Origin: Agrilutibacter niabensis
GTDB taxonomy: Bacteria > Pseudomonadota > Gammaproteobacteria > Xanthomonadales > Xanthomonadaceae
Assembly: GCF_042657165.1 (NCBI RefSeq)
Contig: NZ_JBHSNJ010000012.1
Span: forward strand, 868,001 to 932,000
Reading direction: 5' to 3'
DNA: 64,000 nt
Positions 1-8,561 of this stretch are shown in pieces. The notes under the pieces were generated by a model. It saw nothing but the letters and a program-made list of their open reading frames with translations, made no database searches and was not told where the DNA came from. Both the position numbers and the translations under genes were made by a program. How positions within the stretch are numbered: the first letter of the stretch is position 1; the number at the start of each line of letters is the position of its first letter.

Positions 1-927
1 CAGCTGGTACGCCGCCCTGAAGTCGCTGCCGCGCTCGGCAAGACCATGGGGGTGTTCATGCCGGCGGCCTCGCAGGATGCCGAAGGCGCGGTATCGGTCA
101 CGCTCGGCGCCAAGGGCGTGGTCGAACTGGAACTGGTCGCCAGCGGCGAGAAGTGGGGACGCGGTCCCGCCAAGGACATCCATTCCTCGCTGAAGGCGAT
201 GGTGGACAGCCCTGCCTGGCGCCTGGTCAAGGCGCTCGGCACGCTGGTGTCCGACGACGGCAACACCATCACGATCGACGGTTATCCAAAGGCTCCGCCG
301 ATCAGCGCGGAAGAGAAGGCGATGGTGGCCGCCGCGGCCGCGCGCCGCAGCGAGGCGCGGGCCAAGACCCAGCTCGGCGTGAAGCACTGGATCGACGATC
401 TCCCCTGGCTGGCCGCCAACGAGCGGCTGGTATCGCAGCCCACGGTGAACATCGAGGGCCTGGTCGGCGGTTACACCGGTCCCGGTGGCAAGACCGTGCT
501 GCCGCACCAGGCCGTCGCCAAGATCGACATGCGCCTGGTGCCGGGCATGAAGAAGGACGACGCGGTCGCCGCGCTGAAGGCGCACCTGGCCAAGCGCGGC
601 TACGGCGACATCGAGGTCAAGGTCAGCGGCGGCTACGACGCGACCAGCACGCGTGCCGACGCGCCGCTGGTGCAGGCGCAGGTCGCCACGCTCAAGCGGC
701 TCGGCATCGACCCGACGTTCTGGCCGCGCAACGCCGGTTCGTATCCAGGCTTCGTCTTCACCGATCCGCCGTTGAGCCTGGCGTCCGGGCACTTCGGCCT
801 CGGCCACGGCAGCGGCGCGCATGCGCCGGACGAGTACTACCTGATCGAATCGACCAATCCCAAGGTGCAGGGTTACGACGGCGCGGTGATGTCGTTCGTG
901 GAGTACCTCTACGAACTCGGCAAGTAA
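1..927 (+). CDS. M20-family metallopeptidase, C-terminal part (5' end outside window)
   Basis: The reading frame is open from base 1, so only the last 308 codons are present. The visible part holds the peptidase dimerisation (lid) domain: a segment ending PHQAVAKIDMRLVPG, then the KKDDAVAALKAHLAKRGYGDIEVKV stretch typical of the M20 alpha/beta lid. The C-terminal catalytic part follows, where GHGSGAHAPDEY carries the late His metal ligand of the family. The N-terminal metal ligands lie upstream of the window. M20 enzymes are zinc-dependent amidohydrolases of dipeptides or acylated amino acids; the substrate cannot be set from this fragment. The esterase at 945 follows after 17 bases on the same strand and may be co-transcribed. 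The family call is firm, the substrate is unknown. Confidence 0.85.
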   Translation, partial: QLVRRPEVAAALGKTMGVFMPAASQDAEGAVSVTLGAKGVVELELVASGEKWGRGPAKDIHSSLKAMVDSPAWRLVKALGTLVSDDGNTITIDGYPKAPPISAEEKAMVAAAAARRSEARAKTQLGVKHWIDDLPWLAANERLVSQPTVNIEGLVGGYTGPGGKTVLPHQAVAKIDMRLVPGMKKDDAVAALKAHLAKRGYGDIEVKVSGGYDATSTRADAPLVQAQVATLKRLGIDPTFWPRNAGSYPGFVFTDPPLSLASGHFGLGHGSGAHAPDEYYLIESTNPKVQGYDGAVMSFVEYLYELGK

Positions 928-944
928 GCACCGGCCCGCTCGCC

Positions 945-1808
945 ATGCTCATCCGACTGCTCCTGCCAGTGCTCCTGGCGTGCCTTCCATGCGCCGTCCC
1001 GGCCGCCGAGGCGGCCGAGGCGGCGAAGCCGCACACGGCTGGCCCGACGGTGTCCACCTACATCCCACCTCTGGCGCTGCCGGCATTGGGCTATGCGCGC
1101 CGGCTGCGCGTATACCTGCCGCCGGACTATGCGGAAGGATCGCGCCGGTATCCGGTGCTCTACATGTTCGACGGGCAGAACCTGTTCGACGAAGCGACCA
1201 GCTATGCCGGCGAATGGGGCGTCGACGAATCCATGGATGTGCTCGCCCGCGAAGGCGGGTTTTCCGCCATCGTGGTGGGCATCGACCATGGCAACGAGCA
1301 GCGCTTCAACGAGTTGATCCCGTACTGGAACGTCCGCTTCCTGCCCAACCTCGGCGGAGCGTTCCTCGACGACGTAGTGCATGCCATCAAGCCCTTCGTC
1401 GACGCCAACTACCGGACCCTGCCGGATCGCGCGCATACGGCGATCCTCGGCAGTTCGCTCGGCGGGCTGGAAGCCGATTACGCGATCCACCGCTATCCGC
1501 AGGTGTTCGGCAAGGCGGGCGTGTTCTCACCGTCGTACTGGGTGTCGGACGAAGCGTTCGCGCAGGCGGAGCGGCAGGCGCTGCCAGCCGATGCGCGCGT
1601 CTACCTCTACATGGGCGGCCGGGAAGGCGAGGACTCGGTGCGCAACGTCGAGCGCATGGCGCAATTGCTGCGAAACCAGCTGGAAGCCGGCAACGTGGCC
1701 GTTCGCGTTACCGCTGATGCGGAGCACAACGAGGGTGCGTGGCGGGCGCAGTTCCAGGATTCGGTGCGCTGGCTCTTCGGGGTCGACGGAAAGCCGGAGC
1801 GGAAATGA
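945..1808 (+). CDS. Secreted alpha/beta-hydrolase (esterase D / enterochelin esterase-like)
   Basis: This 287-residue protein begins with a hydrophobic signal peptide (residues 1-20, ending CAVPA-AEA). A putative-esterase fold follows: RVYLPPDY at 55-62, YMFDGQNLFD around 73-82, and a nucleophile elbow G-S-S-L-G-G with the likely catalytic Ser171. The likely catalytic His is H261 in ADAEHNEGAW. This arrangement is shared by esterase D, Fes-like enterochelin esterases and related periplasmic hydrolases. I chose ATG 945 because it starts the signal peptide; the same frame is open far upstream but lacks a plausible start. It lies 17 bases after the M20 peptidase, so the pair could act together in periplasmic degradation, which is inference. 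Confidence 0.8.
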   Translation: MLIRLLLPVLLACLPCAVPAAEAAEAAKPHTAGPTVSTYIPPLALPALGYARRLRVYLPPDYAEGSRRYPVLYMFDGQNLFDEATSYAGEWGVDESMDVLAREGGFSAIVVGIDHGNEQRFNELIPYWNVRFLPNLGGAFLDDVVHAIKPFVDANYRTLPDRAHTAILGSSLGGLEADYAIHRYPQVFGKAGVFSPSYWVSDEAFAQAERQALPADARVYLYMGGREGEDSVRNVERMAQLLRNQLEAGNVAVRVTADAEHNEGAWRAQFQDSVRWLFGVDGKPERK

Positions 1809-1817
1809 TCCCGGCAA

Positions 1818-1835
1818 GGCGGGTGCGAACCCGCC
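1818..1835. terminator. Hairpin between convergent genes
   Basis: A 7-bp perfect stem, GGCGGGT and ACCCGCC, encloses a GCGA loop 10 bases after the esterase stop. There is no clear T tract, so termination is only suggested by its place between convergent genes. Confidence 0.4.
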
Positions 1836-1902
1836 CTGGCCGACAAGGATTCCCGGGAAGCGAATTGCGCAGCGTGGGCATCCGAAGTCGATTGCGTTGG
1901 CT

Positions 1903-2700
1903 TCACGACGACGTCCGCACGTCCCGTACCGTCCGGCCATCGGTGTCGGGCATTCGACCACCGAACATCACCGCATGCCATCCCAGAGCGATCAGCCAGC
2001 AGATGGCCAGGGACCACAGGTCGTGCGAGAGGAAGTGCGCGCCCCGCAGTTGCTGCATGAGGCCGAGCAGCATGCCCAGGCCAACGGGAACGGCAATGCC
2101 TAACCATCGCAAGCCCGGGCGCGTGGTCACGAAGAAGAAGTACAGCGCCAGCCAGCAATAGCCGGCGCTGGCATGGGCCGCCGGGAAGCATTGACCGCGA
2201 GCGCCGGCGGGACGCATGGCGAACAGGCCGTGATAGGGGCGCGTTCCGCCGTAGCCCACCACATCCCATGGGCAGTCCACGTTGGTCCACGACTTCATCC
2301 AGACCACCAGCAGGGCGGCGGTGATCGGGGCCAGCACCAGATAGCCCAGTGGCCTGCGCCATGCCGCCAGGCGCGTGCGCGTCAGCGTGAGTATCCACAG
2401 TGTCAGCACCACCAGCCAGGCGGTGACGCTGAGCAGGCGGCCACCGGTGTAAACCAGCGTGTCTCCAACGAATGACGATTTCAGCGCCCACGCATGTCCC
2501 TGCCATGCATAGAGCCGGTTCGCCCAGCCGCGATCGCCGTCGAAGAGGGCCAGCGCAGCGGCCGCCAGTGCAAATGCCAGCAACGGCCACGCCAGGTGGT
2601 GTGCATAGAAGCGTGCCGTGGGAGCTGTCGGCCGGCGCGCGAGTTCGACCTGGCCGAGGGTGGAGGGCAGCATCGGCATGGCTACTACAACGCGAAGCAT
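1903..2700 (-). CDS. PAP2-family membrane phosphatase
   Basis: This 265-residue multi-pass membrane protein has at least five hydrophobic segments (about 33-52, 92-108, 116-136, 180-192, 197-215, 228-246). The type 2 phosphatidic acid phosphatase signature is visible in a divergent form: K136 in KSWTN near motif 1, FPAAHASAGY (around 172-181) in place of PSGH, and RGAHFLSHDLWS (around 219-230) with the catalytic His and Asp. Such proteins dephosphorylate lipid phosphates such as phosphatidate, undecaprenyl pyrophosphate or lipid A; the exact lipid is not predictable. ATG 2700 is preceded by GGGGAG at a good distance. It is convergent with the esterase and divergent from nfeD. Confidence 0.85.
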   Translation of the reverse strand: MLRVVVAMPMLPSTLGQVELARRPTAPTARFYAHHLAWPLLAFALAAAALALFDGDRGWANRLYAWQGHAWALKSSFVGDTLVYTGGRLLSVTAWLVVLTLWILTLTRTRLAAWRRPLGYLVLAPITAALLVVWMKSWTNVDCPWDVVGYGGTRPYHGLFAMRPAGARGQCFPAAHASAGYCWLALYFFFVTTRPGLRWLGIAVPVGLGMLLGLMQQLRGAHFLSHDLWSLAICWLIALGWHAVMFGGRMPDTDGRTVRDVRTSS

Positions 2701-2844
2701 CCGGCTCCCCGGCAAACCGGGCACCCCGGGCGGCCGGAACGAGTGGGAGCGCGAGCGAGCGGACGCTGCGCCATCGCCTTGCGCCTCCTGCCGGCGGCCG
2801 CGTCCTGCTTCCACTGCCGCTGCATTAACAGGCGCAGGTGTTAG

Positions 2845-4350
2845 ATGAGTCATCGCGGCACCCGGTGGGTTGCCATGAACCTGCACCCGTACTTGCTCCT
2901 GTTGGCCTGTAGCCTTGCTTTCGCGTCCAGCCCCGCGAAGGTCCAGGAACAGCGGGCGCCGCCGAAGGGCGCGGTCTACCTGCTCGACATCAAGGGCGGG
3001 ATCGGGCCGGCGACCAGTGACTACGTGCAACGCGGTATCCGGCGGGCCGCCGAGCAGGGGGCGGCGGCCGTGGTGTTGCGAATCGACACGCCGGGCGGGC
3101 TGGATGCCGCGACGCGCGACATCAACCAGGCGATCCTGTCCTCGAAGGTGCCGGTAATCGGCTGGGTGGCGCCGCAGGGCGCGCGCGCGGCGAGTGCGGG
3201 CACCTACATCCTCTACGCATGCCACGTCGCCGCCATGGCGCCTGCAACGGCCATGGGCGCGGCGACGCCGGTCGCCATGGGCGCGCCGGACAGTTCGCCG
3301 ATGTCGCCCGCGCCGTCGCCTTCCGGGGACGAACCCAATGCCAAGAAGGATGACGGCGGAGCGGATTCGGAGACGAAAGGCCAGGCACCCGAGCGGCCCG
3401 AGCGCGAGGGCACTGCCATGGAGCGCAAGGCGGTGAACGATGCGGCCGCCTACCTGCGCAGCCTGGGCGAACTGCGCGGGCGCAATGTCGAGTTCGCCGA
3501 AGCGGCCGTGCGCGATGCGGCGACGCTGAGCGCGAGCCAGGCGCTGTCGCAGCACGTCATCGACGTCATCGCCGCGGACCTGCCGTCGCTGTTGCGCCAG
3601 GCCCATGGCCGCGAGGTGAGGGTCGGCGAGCGCCGGTGGAAGCTGGCGCTGGAAGCGAGCCCTGTCATCGCATTGCCACCGGACTGGCGGGCGCGGTTGC
3701 TGGGCGTGCTCACCGAGCCGACCGTGGCCTACCTGCTGCTGCTGGTGGGGCTGTATGCACTGGTGATCGAGGCGTATACGCCCGGCGCGCTGTTTCCCGG
3801 GGTCACCGGCGCGATCTGCCTGCTGCTGGCCTTGTATGCCCTGCAGGTGCTGCCGGTGAACTACGCCGGCGTGGCGTTGATCGTGCTGGGCGTAGGGCTG
3901 ATGGCGGCGGAGTTCGCGCTGCCCAGTTTCGGTTCGCTGGGAATCGGCGGAGTAATAGCGCTGGTGGCCGGATCCCTGCTGATGTTCGATGCCGACGTGC
4001 CCGGGTTCGGACTGCCGGGACGATTCATCGCGGGCATCGCCTTAGCGAGCTCGCTCGCCTTCATGAGCGTGATCTGGTTCGCGGCGCGGGCGCGCCGGCA
4101 GCCGGTAGTCACCGGCGTGGAAGAACTGGTGGGCCACCTTGCCGTCGCCACCGATGCCTTCCACGGACGCGGGTACGTGCGCATCCGCGGCGAAATCTGG
4201 CAGGCGGTATCGACGACGCCCGTGCAACAGGGACAAGCGGTCCGCGTGCAAGCGATGGATGGACTGGTACTGGAAGTGGTCCCGGTCGAACCACGATCAC
4301 ATGACGCGCGCTCCAATGAAGCACGGGTCCATGACGGAGCAACCCCATGA
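2845..4350 (+). CDS. nfeD: NfeD-type membrane-bound serine protease (ClpP class)
   Basis: This is a long-form NfeD protein of 501 residues. An N-terminal signal or anchor is followed by a ClpP/SppA-like domain: KGAVYLLDIKGGIGPATSDYV at 41-61, RIDTPGGLD at 79-87, and the nucleophile Ser117 in ARAASAGTY. Lys195 in MERKAVND is the likely general base. A Pro/Ser/Asp-rich loop (about 147-190) separates the two. Four or five membrane spans cover about 288-412, and a soluble C-terminal OB-fold covers about 425-485. These proteases cleave membrane-associated substrates and act with a slipin, which is the next gene and overlaps by four bases. ATG 2845 is taken; ATG 2875 would start directly at the signal peptide and is a real alternative. 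Confidence 0.9.
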   Translation: MSHRGTRWVAMNLHPYLLLLACSLAFASSPAKVQEQRAPPKGAVYLLDIKGGIGPATSDYVQRGIRRAAEQGAAAVVLRIDTPGGLDAATRDINQAILSSKVPVIGWVAPQGARAASAGTYILYACHVAAMAPATAMGAATPVAMGAPDSSPMSPAPSPSGDEPNAKKDDGGADSETKGQAPERPEREGTAMERKAVNDAAAYLRSLGELRGRNVEFAEAAVRDAATLSASQALSQHVIDVIAADLPSLLRQAHGREVRVGERRWKLALEASPVIALPPDWRARLLGVLTEPTVAYLLLLVGLYALVIEAYTPGALFPGVTGAICLLLALYALQVLPVNYAGVALIVLGVGLMAAEFALPSFGSLGIGGVIALVAGSLLMFDADVPGFGLPGRFIAGIALASSLAFMSVIWFAARARRQPVVTGVEELVGHLAVATDAFHGRGYVRIRGEIWQAVSTTPVQQGQAVRVQAMDGLVLEVVPVEPRSHDARSNEARVHDGATP

Positions 4351-5111
4351 ACATCTTCATCTACTTCCCGGTGATCCTCTTCCTCGCCCTGATCCTGATC
4401 ACCGCGGTCAAGGTGCTGCGGGAGTACGAGCGTGGCGTGGTGTTCCAGCTGGGACGGTTCTGGAGCGTGAAGGGCCCGGGCCTGATCCTGCTCATTCCGG
4501 TCGTGCAGCAGATGGTGCGGGTGGACCTGCGCACCATCGTCATGGACGTGCCGTCGCAGGACGTGATCTCGCGCGACAACGTCTCGGTCAAGGTCAACGC
4601 GGTGGTGTATTTCCGCGTGGTCGACCCGCAGAAGGCGATCATCAACGTCGAGCATTTCTACGAGGCCACCAGCCAGTTGGCGCAGACCACGTTGCGTTCG
4701 GTGCTGGGCAAGCACGACCTCGACGAGATGCTCGTCGAGCGCGACAAGCTCAACACCGACATCCGCACGATCCTCGATGCGCAGACCGACGCATGGGGCA
4801 TCAAGGTCGCCAACGTCGAGATCAAGCACATCGACCTCAACGAGACCATGATCCGCGCGATCGCCAGGCAAGCCGAAGCCGAACGCGTGCGCCGCGCGAA
4901 GGTGATCCATGCCGAGGGCGAACTGCAGGCCGCGGCGAAACTGGTGGAAGCGGCCAAACTGCTCGGCGCCGATCCACGCGCCATCCAGTTGCGCTACCTG
5001 CAGACGCTGACCGAGATCGCCGGCGAGAAGAGTTCCACCATCGTGTTCCCACTGCCGATCGACCTGATCCGGGCCAAGTGGGGTGGAGACAAGGCCTGGC
5101 TGCCCGAATGA
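4347..5111 (+). CDS. Slipin (stomatin/prohibitin family, SPFH domain)
   Basis: This 254-residue protein has one N-terminal membrane hairpin (residues 2-20) followed by YERGVVFQLGRFWSVKGPGLILLIP, the hallmark of bacterial slipins. The SPFH/Band 7 domain continues to about residue 180, and a coiled-coil section (RAIARQAEAERVRRAKVIHAEGE) leads to oligomerisation. Slipins form membrane ring scaffolds and are the partners and substrates of NfeD proteases. The start ATG overlaps the nfeD stop in an ATGA arrangement, so the two are translationally coupled. Function as a membrane microdomain or protease regulator is by family knowledge. Confidence 0.93.
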   Translation: MNIFIYFPVILFLALILITAVKVLREYERGVVFQLGRFWSVKGPGLILLIPVVQQMVRVDLRTIVMDVPSQDVISRDNVSVKVNAVVYFRVVDPQKAIINVEHFYEATSQLAQTTLRSVLGKHDLDEMLVERDKLNTDIRTILDAQTDAWGIKVANVEIKHIDLNETMIRAIARQAEAERVRRAKVIHAEGELQAAAKLVEAAKLLGADPRAIQLRYLQTLTEIAGEKSSTIVFPLPIDLIRAKWGGDKAWLPE

Positions 5112-5118
5112 ACAGGTA

Positions 5119-5138
5119 ACGCCAGCCAGCGCTGGCGT
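5119..5138. terminator. Hairpin between slipin and luxR genes
   Basis: An 8-bp perfect stem, ACGCCAGC and GCTGGCGT, with a four-base loop sits 8 bases after the slipin stop, between two convergent genes. There is no T tract. A short direct repeat, TACATGGGCC twice, follows at about 5151-5170. Confidence 0.45.
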
Positions 5139-5157
5139 GACGCCGGCTTACATGGGC

Positions 5158-7770
5158 CTACATGGGCCGATGCGCGGTGGCGCGCCGTTCCGGAACCATC
5201 CCCAGCCGTCCCGCGGTCGCGGCGGCTTCACCGCGCGTGCGCACGTCGAGTTTGCGCAGGATGGCCGAGATATGGTGGTCGACGGTCTTCTCCGAGCGCA
5301 CGATCCGGCGCGCAATCTCGGCGTTGGTCAATCCCTCCGCAAGCAACGCGAGGAGCTGCAGTTCACGCGCGGTCAGGCCGGCCGGATTGGCGCTCGTCGT
5401 CGCGCGCGGTCCGCGGGACACGCCGCGGATGCCTGCCACCCGCAGGTACTCGCGGCAGCGCTTCGCCGTCACCGAGGCATCCAGCGATTCGAGCAGCGAC
5501 AGGGCTTCGCGCATGGCCGCATCGTCGCCGTCGAGCAGCGCGAGCGCGCGTTCGTAAGGGCAGCCCAGCCGCTGCCACGCGTCGGCCGCCTCTTTCCAGC
5601 GCCCGGCGATCTGCAGCCGATACGGTTCGTCGGCGCCGTCGGGCCCGGCCTCCACCAGGCCCAGGCGCAGGCACCAGCAACGGAGTTCGCCCAGGCAACG
5701 CGCGTCCTGGAGTTGCTCGGCCATGGCATGGGCCTGCGGCACGATCGGATCGACCGGAGCCTCGCCGTTGCGCAGCCATGCCTCCTCGGCGAAGGCCGCG
5801 GCAACCGGTCCAAGCCGTTGCAGTTCACCCGACTGGCGCGCCAGCGCGGCGGCTTCCTCGAGCAGTTCGCGCGCGCCAGGGTCGCCGCGGCGAAGGCGCA
5901 GTTGCGCCAGCACGGTGAGGACGCAAATGCGCGTGACCGGCGCCATCCCGTGGTTGTTGATCAGGCGCGTGGCCGTGGTGGCTGCGTCATCCCAGCGGCC
6001 CTGCTCGAAATCGACGCGCGATTGCCAGGCCAGGATGTAATTCGACCACGAGTCCAGGTCGAGTTCGCAGAAGTAGCGCATCGCCGCATCGATCTGCTTC
6101 TTCGCGTCGACGTAATCGCGATTCTTGGCAGCGGTGCTGACCAGGTTGCAGTAGCTGCGCGCGACGTGTTCCTCGTAGTGGTGGGCCAGGGAGATCTCCA
6201 GGCTCTGTTCGATCATCGGCTTTCCGCCCTCCCTGCCTGCGGCATAGAGCGCTGCACCGACGTTGTTCAACGCGTGCGCCAGCACTTCCTGGCTGTCGAT
6301 GCGCTTGGCCGACTCGATCGCGCGCATGCCCCATTCGACCGCTTCGTCGGTATGCCCGGACAGCATGTACAGCTGCGAACGGTTGCTCAGCGCCCAGGCG
6401 TAGGCCTCGTCCTCGGGCAGGCCCTGCATCAGCTGCACGGCTTCGTCGGCGTATCCGTCGGCTTCGCGCTTGCGTCCGCCGAACCAGTACAGCCGCGACA
6501 GCCAGCGCAAGGTAAGGCCCACATGGTGGAGATCGCCGAGTTCGCGCCAGATGGCAAGGGCCGAATGGCGGGCGGAGATCGCGTCCTCGTTCTGGTCGAT
6601 GAGATATCGCTGGTAGGACAGGTTCTCGAACAGGCGCGCGCGCTCGATGGGTGGCAGTGCATCCACGTGTGTCGCGGCGGTGGCGTAGAGCGAGGCTGCC
6701 TCGCGATGCGCGCCATGCGAGGCGGCTTCGTCGCCCGCGTGCAGCGCGTACTTCAGGACGGCGGCGGAGTTGCCGGCGCCGGAGGCGTGATGCACCAGGC
6801 GCGTCATCGGCACGTGACCCTGGTGCTGGAGTTCGAGGAATCCGAGCACCCTGGCATGGAGCGCGGCGGCGAGTGGCATGGGGAGTGCCTGTTCGATCGC
6901 GATGCGCGCAAGCTCGTGGCGGAACGAATACCAGCGGCCATCGGCATTGAGCAGTCCACAGGCGAGTGCCGCGGAAACATCGGCCGGTGCCGGCGCAAGA
7001 ATGCCGTCGACAATGCCGATTTCGAGCCGGCCCGGCACGATCGCCACCAGGTCGAGGATCGCGCGCACGGCGGGTGGCTGCCGTGCGGCGCGCGCGAGGA
7101 CAGCGTCGCGCACGGTTGCCGGCAGGCCGTCGGCGCGGAGCGCTTCGGTGACGAAGAATGGATTGCCACCGGTCGCGGCGTAGATGCCCTCGGCGGAACG
7201 GTTGGACTGCCGCGCCAGTTCGTCGACGCCCGCTTCGGACAGTGGCGGCAACGGAACCCGCACCACCGCGTCGGCCGGCAGGTCGCCCAGTACCAGTTGC
7301 AACGGGTGGCGTTCGTCCAGCTCGTCATCGCGGTAGCTCAGGACGAGCAGGGCGCGCACGCGCTGGATCCGGCGTGCGAGGAACTTGACCAGGTCCAGCG
7401 TCGCAGCATCGGCCCAATGCAGGTCCTCGAGCACGATTACCGTAGTGCCGGCGGCTTCCTGCAATCCGGCCAGGAAAGATGCGAACAGTTCGACGCGGCG
7501 TCCCTCCAGGCCCAGCATGGACTGCAGCTTCGAGCCGAGCGCGGGCGCCATGTCGTAGAGCGGGCCGAGCGGACGCGGCGAGAACAATGCCTCGCAGCCG
7601 CCCCAGAGCACGGGGCCGTCGCGATGCGCGGATACCAGTTCCGTGACTACCGACGTCTTGCCGATGCCTGCTTCGCCGCAGACCAGGGCCGTGCGGCCGG
7701 CGCCGTGTCCTGCCATGTCGAGGGCACCCTGCAGCACGTCCAGGGCGTTGCCGCGTTCGATCAGCTCCAC
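5158..7770 (-). CDS. LAL-type LuxR transcriptional regulator with AAA ATPase domain
   Basis: This 870-residue protein has the MalT/LAL layout. A P-loop NTPase at the N-terminus has Walker A GEAGIGKTS at 32-40 and Walker B VIVLEDLHWAD at 111-121. A long helical TPR-like middle (about 280-770) follows, then a C-terminal LuxR DNA-binding domain, LTARELQLLALLAEGLTNAEIARRI with SEKTVDHHISAILRKLDV. Such regulators bind ATP and a small inducer and activate adjacent operons. The start is a GTG at 7770 with GGAG 8 bases ahead. Two small genes on the same strand lie just upstream (8107 and 8385), so the target or co-operon could be the DUF4242 gene. The inducer is unknown. Confidence 0.9.
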   Translation of the reverse strand: MELIERGNALDVLQGALDMAGHGAGRTALVCGEAGIGKTSVVTELVSAHRDGPVLWGGCEALFSPRPLGPLYDMAPALGSKLQSMLGLEGRRVELFASFLAGLQEAAGTTVIVLEDLHWADAATLDLVKFLARRIQRVRALLVLSYRDDELDERHPLQLVLGDLPADAVVRVPLPPLSEAGVDELARQSNRSAEGIYAATGGNPFFVTEALRADGLPATVRDAVLARAARQPPAVRAILDLVAIVPGRLEIGIVDGILAPAPADVSAALACGLLNADGRWYSFRHELARIAIEQALPMPLAAALHARVLGFLELQHQGHVPMTRLVHHASGAGNSAAVLKYALHAGDEAASHGAHREAASLYATAATHVDALPPIERARLFENLSYQRYLIDQNEDAISARHSALAIWRELGDLHHVGLTLRWLSRLYWFGGRKREADGYADEAVQLMQGLPEDEAYAWALSNRSQLYMLSGHTDEAVEWGMRAIESAKRIDSQEVLAHALNNVGAALYAAGREGGKPMIEQSLEISLAHHYEEHVARSYCNLVSTAAKNRDYVDAKKQIDAAMRYFCELDLDSWSNYILAWQSRVDFEQGRWDDAATTATRLINNHGMAPVTRICVLTVLAQLRLRRGDPGARELLEEAAALARQSGELQRLGPVAAAFAEEAWLRNGEAPVDPIVPQAHAMAEQLQDARCLGELRCWCLRLGLVEAGPDGADEPYRLQIAGRWKEAADAWQRLGCPYERALALLDGDDAAMREALSLLESLDASVTAKRCREYLRVAGIRGVSRGPRATTSANPAGLTARELQLLALLAEGLTNAEIARRIVRSEKTVDHHISAILRKLDVRTRGEAAATAGRLGMVPERRATAHRPM

Positions 7771-7834
7771 GGTATCGACTCCGAGGGATCGCTTCGCGAT
7801 TATCCCCCTGCGGCGGGCGCATTGCCGGCCGCGT

Positions 7835-8107
7835 TCAGTAATGGAAGTAGGGCGACAGCACCGTTATCTCGGTGATGTGCATGACCGGCAGGCCGTTCCG
7901 ACGCGCCACGTGGCGGATCGCCTCGGGCGTGGGCGCGTCGTAGATGCAGAAGGTCTTCCTGCGATCGGCGCTGACGTAGGAGTGCAGCCATGTGACTCCG
8001 CTTTCGCCGTTGACCGCCACGATCCGTGCGCATGCCTGGGCGCCTTCCGCGCTGGGCGGGATCGCGAGGTCGTCGGCGAAGTCGCGTTCGATGAGGTATC
8101 TGGGCAT
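7835..8107 (-). CDS. DUF4242 protein (nickel-binding SCO4226-like family)
   Basis: A 90-residue protein reading MPRYLIERDF... with the KTFCIYDAPTPEAIRHVARRNGLP core typical of DUF4242. This is a small ferredoxin-like alpha/beta dimer. One Streptomyces member has been described as nickel-binding, but most members have no known role. A strong GGGGAGGA ribosome site lies 8 bases before ATG 8107. It is 64 bases upstream of the LAL regulator on the same strand and 29 bases downstream of another small gene, which suggests a three-gene unit. The family assignment is fairly sure, the biochemical role is not. Confidence 0.75.
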   Translation of the reverse strand: MPRYLIERDFADDLAIPPSAEGAQACARIVAVNGESGVTWLHSYVSADRRKTFCIYDAPTPEAIRHVARRNGLPVMHITEITVLSPYFHY

Positions 8108-8136
8108 GACGGCATCCTCCCCGGGTTGCGGAAAGG

Positions 8137-8385
8137 TCACATGCAGCGGAAGCGTTGCGGCCACCAGTCGGTGACGTAGTGACGGTCGGTGCCGTAGCCG
8201 GAGCTGTTGCCGTAACCGATGCCGAAATCGGCGTCGCGGTCGCGGTGCACGTGGCCGATCGGCGTCGGCAGCGCGGGCGCGGAGGCGTCGGCGGCCATCG
8301 AGCCGGAGGGCAGGGGGGCGATCCGGTATGTGCCCAGCGGAGCCAGCAGGGCCGTGGAAGCAAGTTCTCCGAAATAGCGGGACAT
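8137..8385 (-). CDS. Small hypothetical protein
   Basis: An 82-residue open frame with a good ribosome site (GAGGAAA, 6-7 bases before the ATG). The sequence begins MSRYFGELASTALLAPLGTYRI and ends with a Gly/Tyr/Asp-rich tail, GYGNSSGYGTDRHYVTDWWPQ. I recognise no family. It precedes the DUF4242 gene by 29 bases on the same strand, which together with the ribosome site is the main support that it is real. No signal peptide or strong membrane segment is obvious. Confidence 0.5.
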   Translation of the reverse strand: MSRYFGELASTALLAPLGTYRIAPLPSGSMAADASAPALPTPIGHVHRDRDADFGIGYGNSSGYGTDRHYVTDWWPQRFRCM

Positions 8386-8561
8386 GGCGGTTTCCTCGTC
8401 CGATCTCGCAATCCGGTGTTGGACTGCGAGGCCAGATTAGGAGCCGCTGCCCTGGCATGCATCGGGAGCGTTCCCCAGATTTCGCGGCGGCGTTCCCCAT
8501 ATTGGAAAGGGGGGGCGGATGCGCCGTGGTGGCACGGAAGTTGCGCACTGTTGCTCGATGC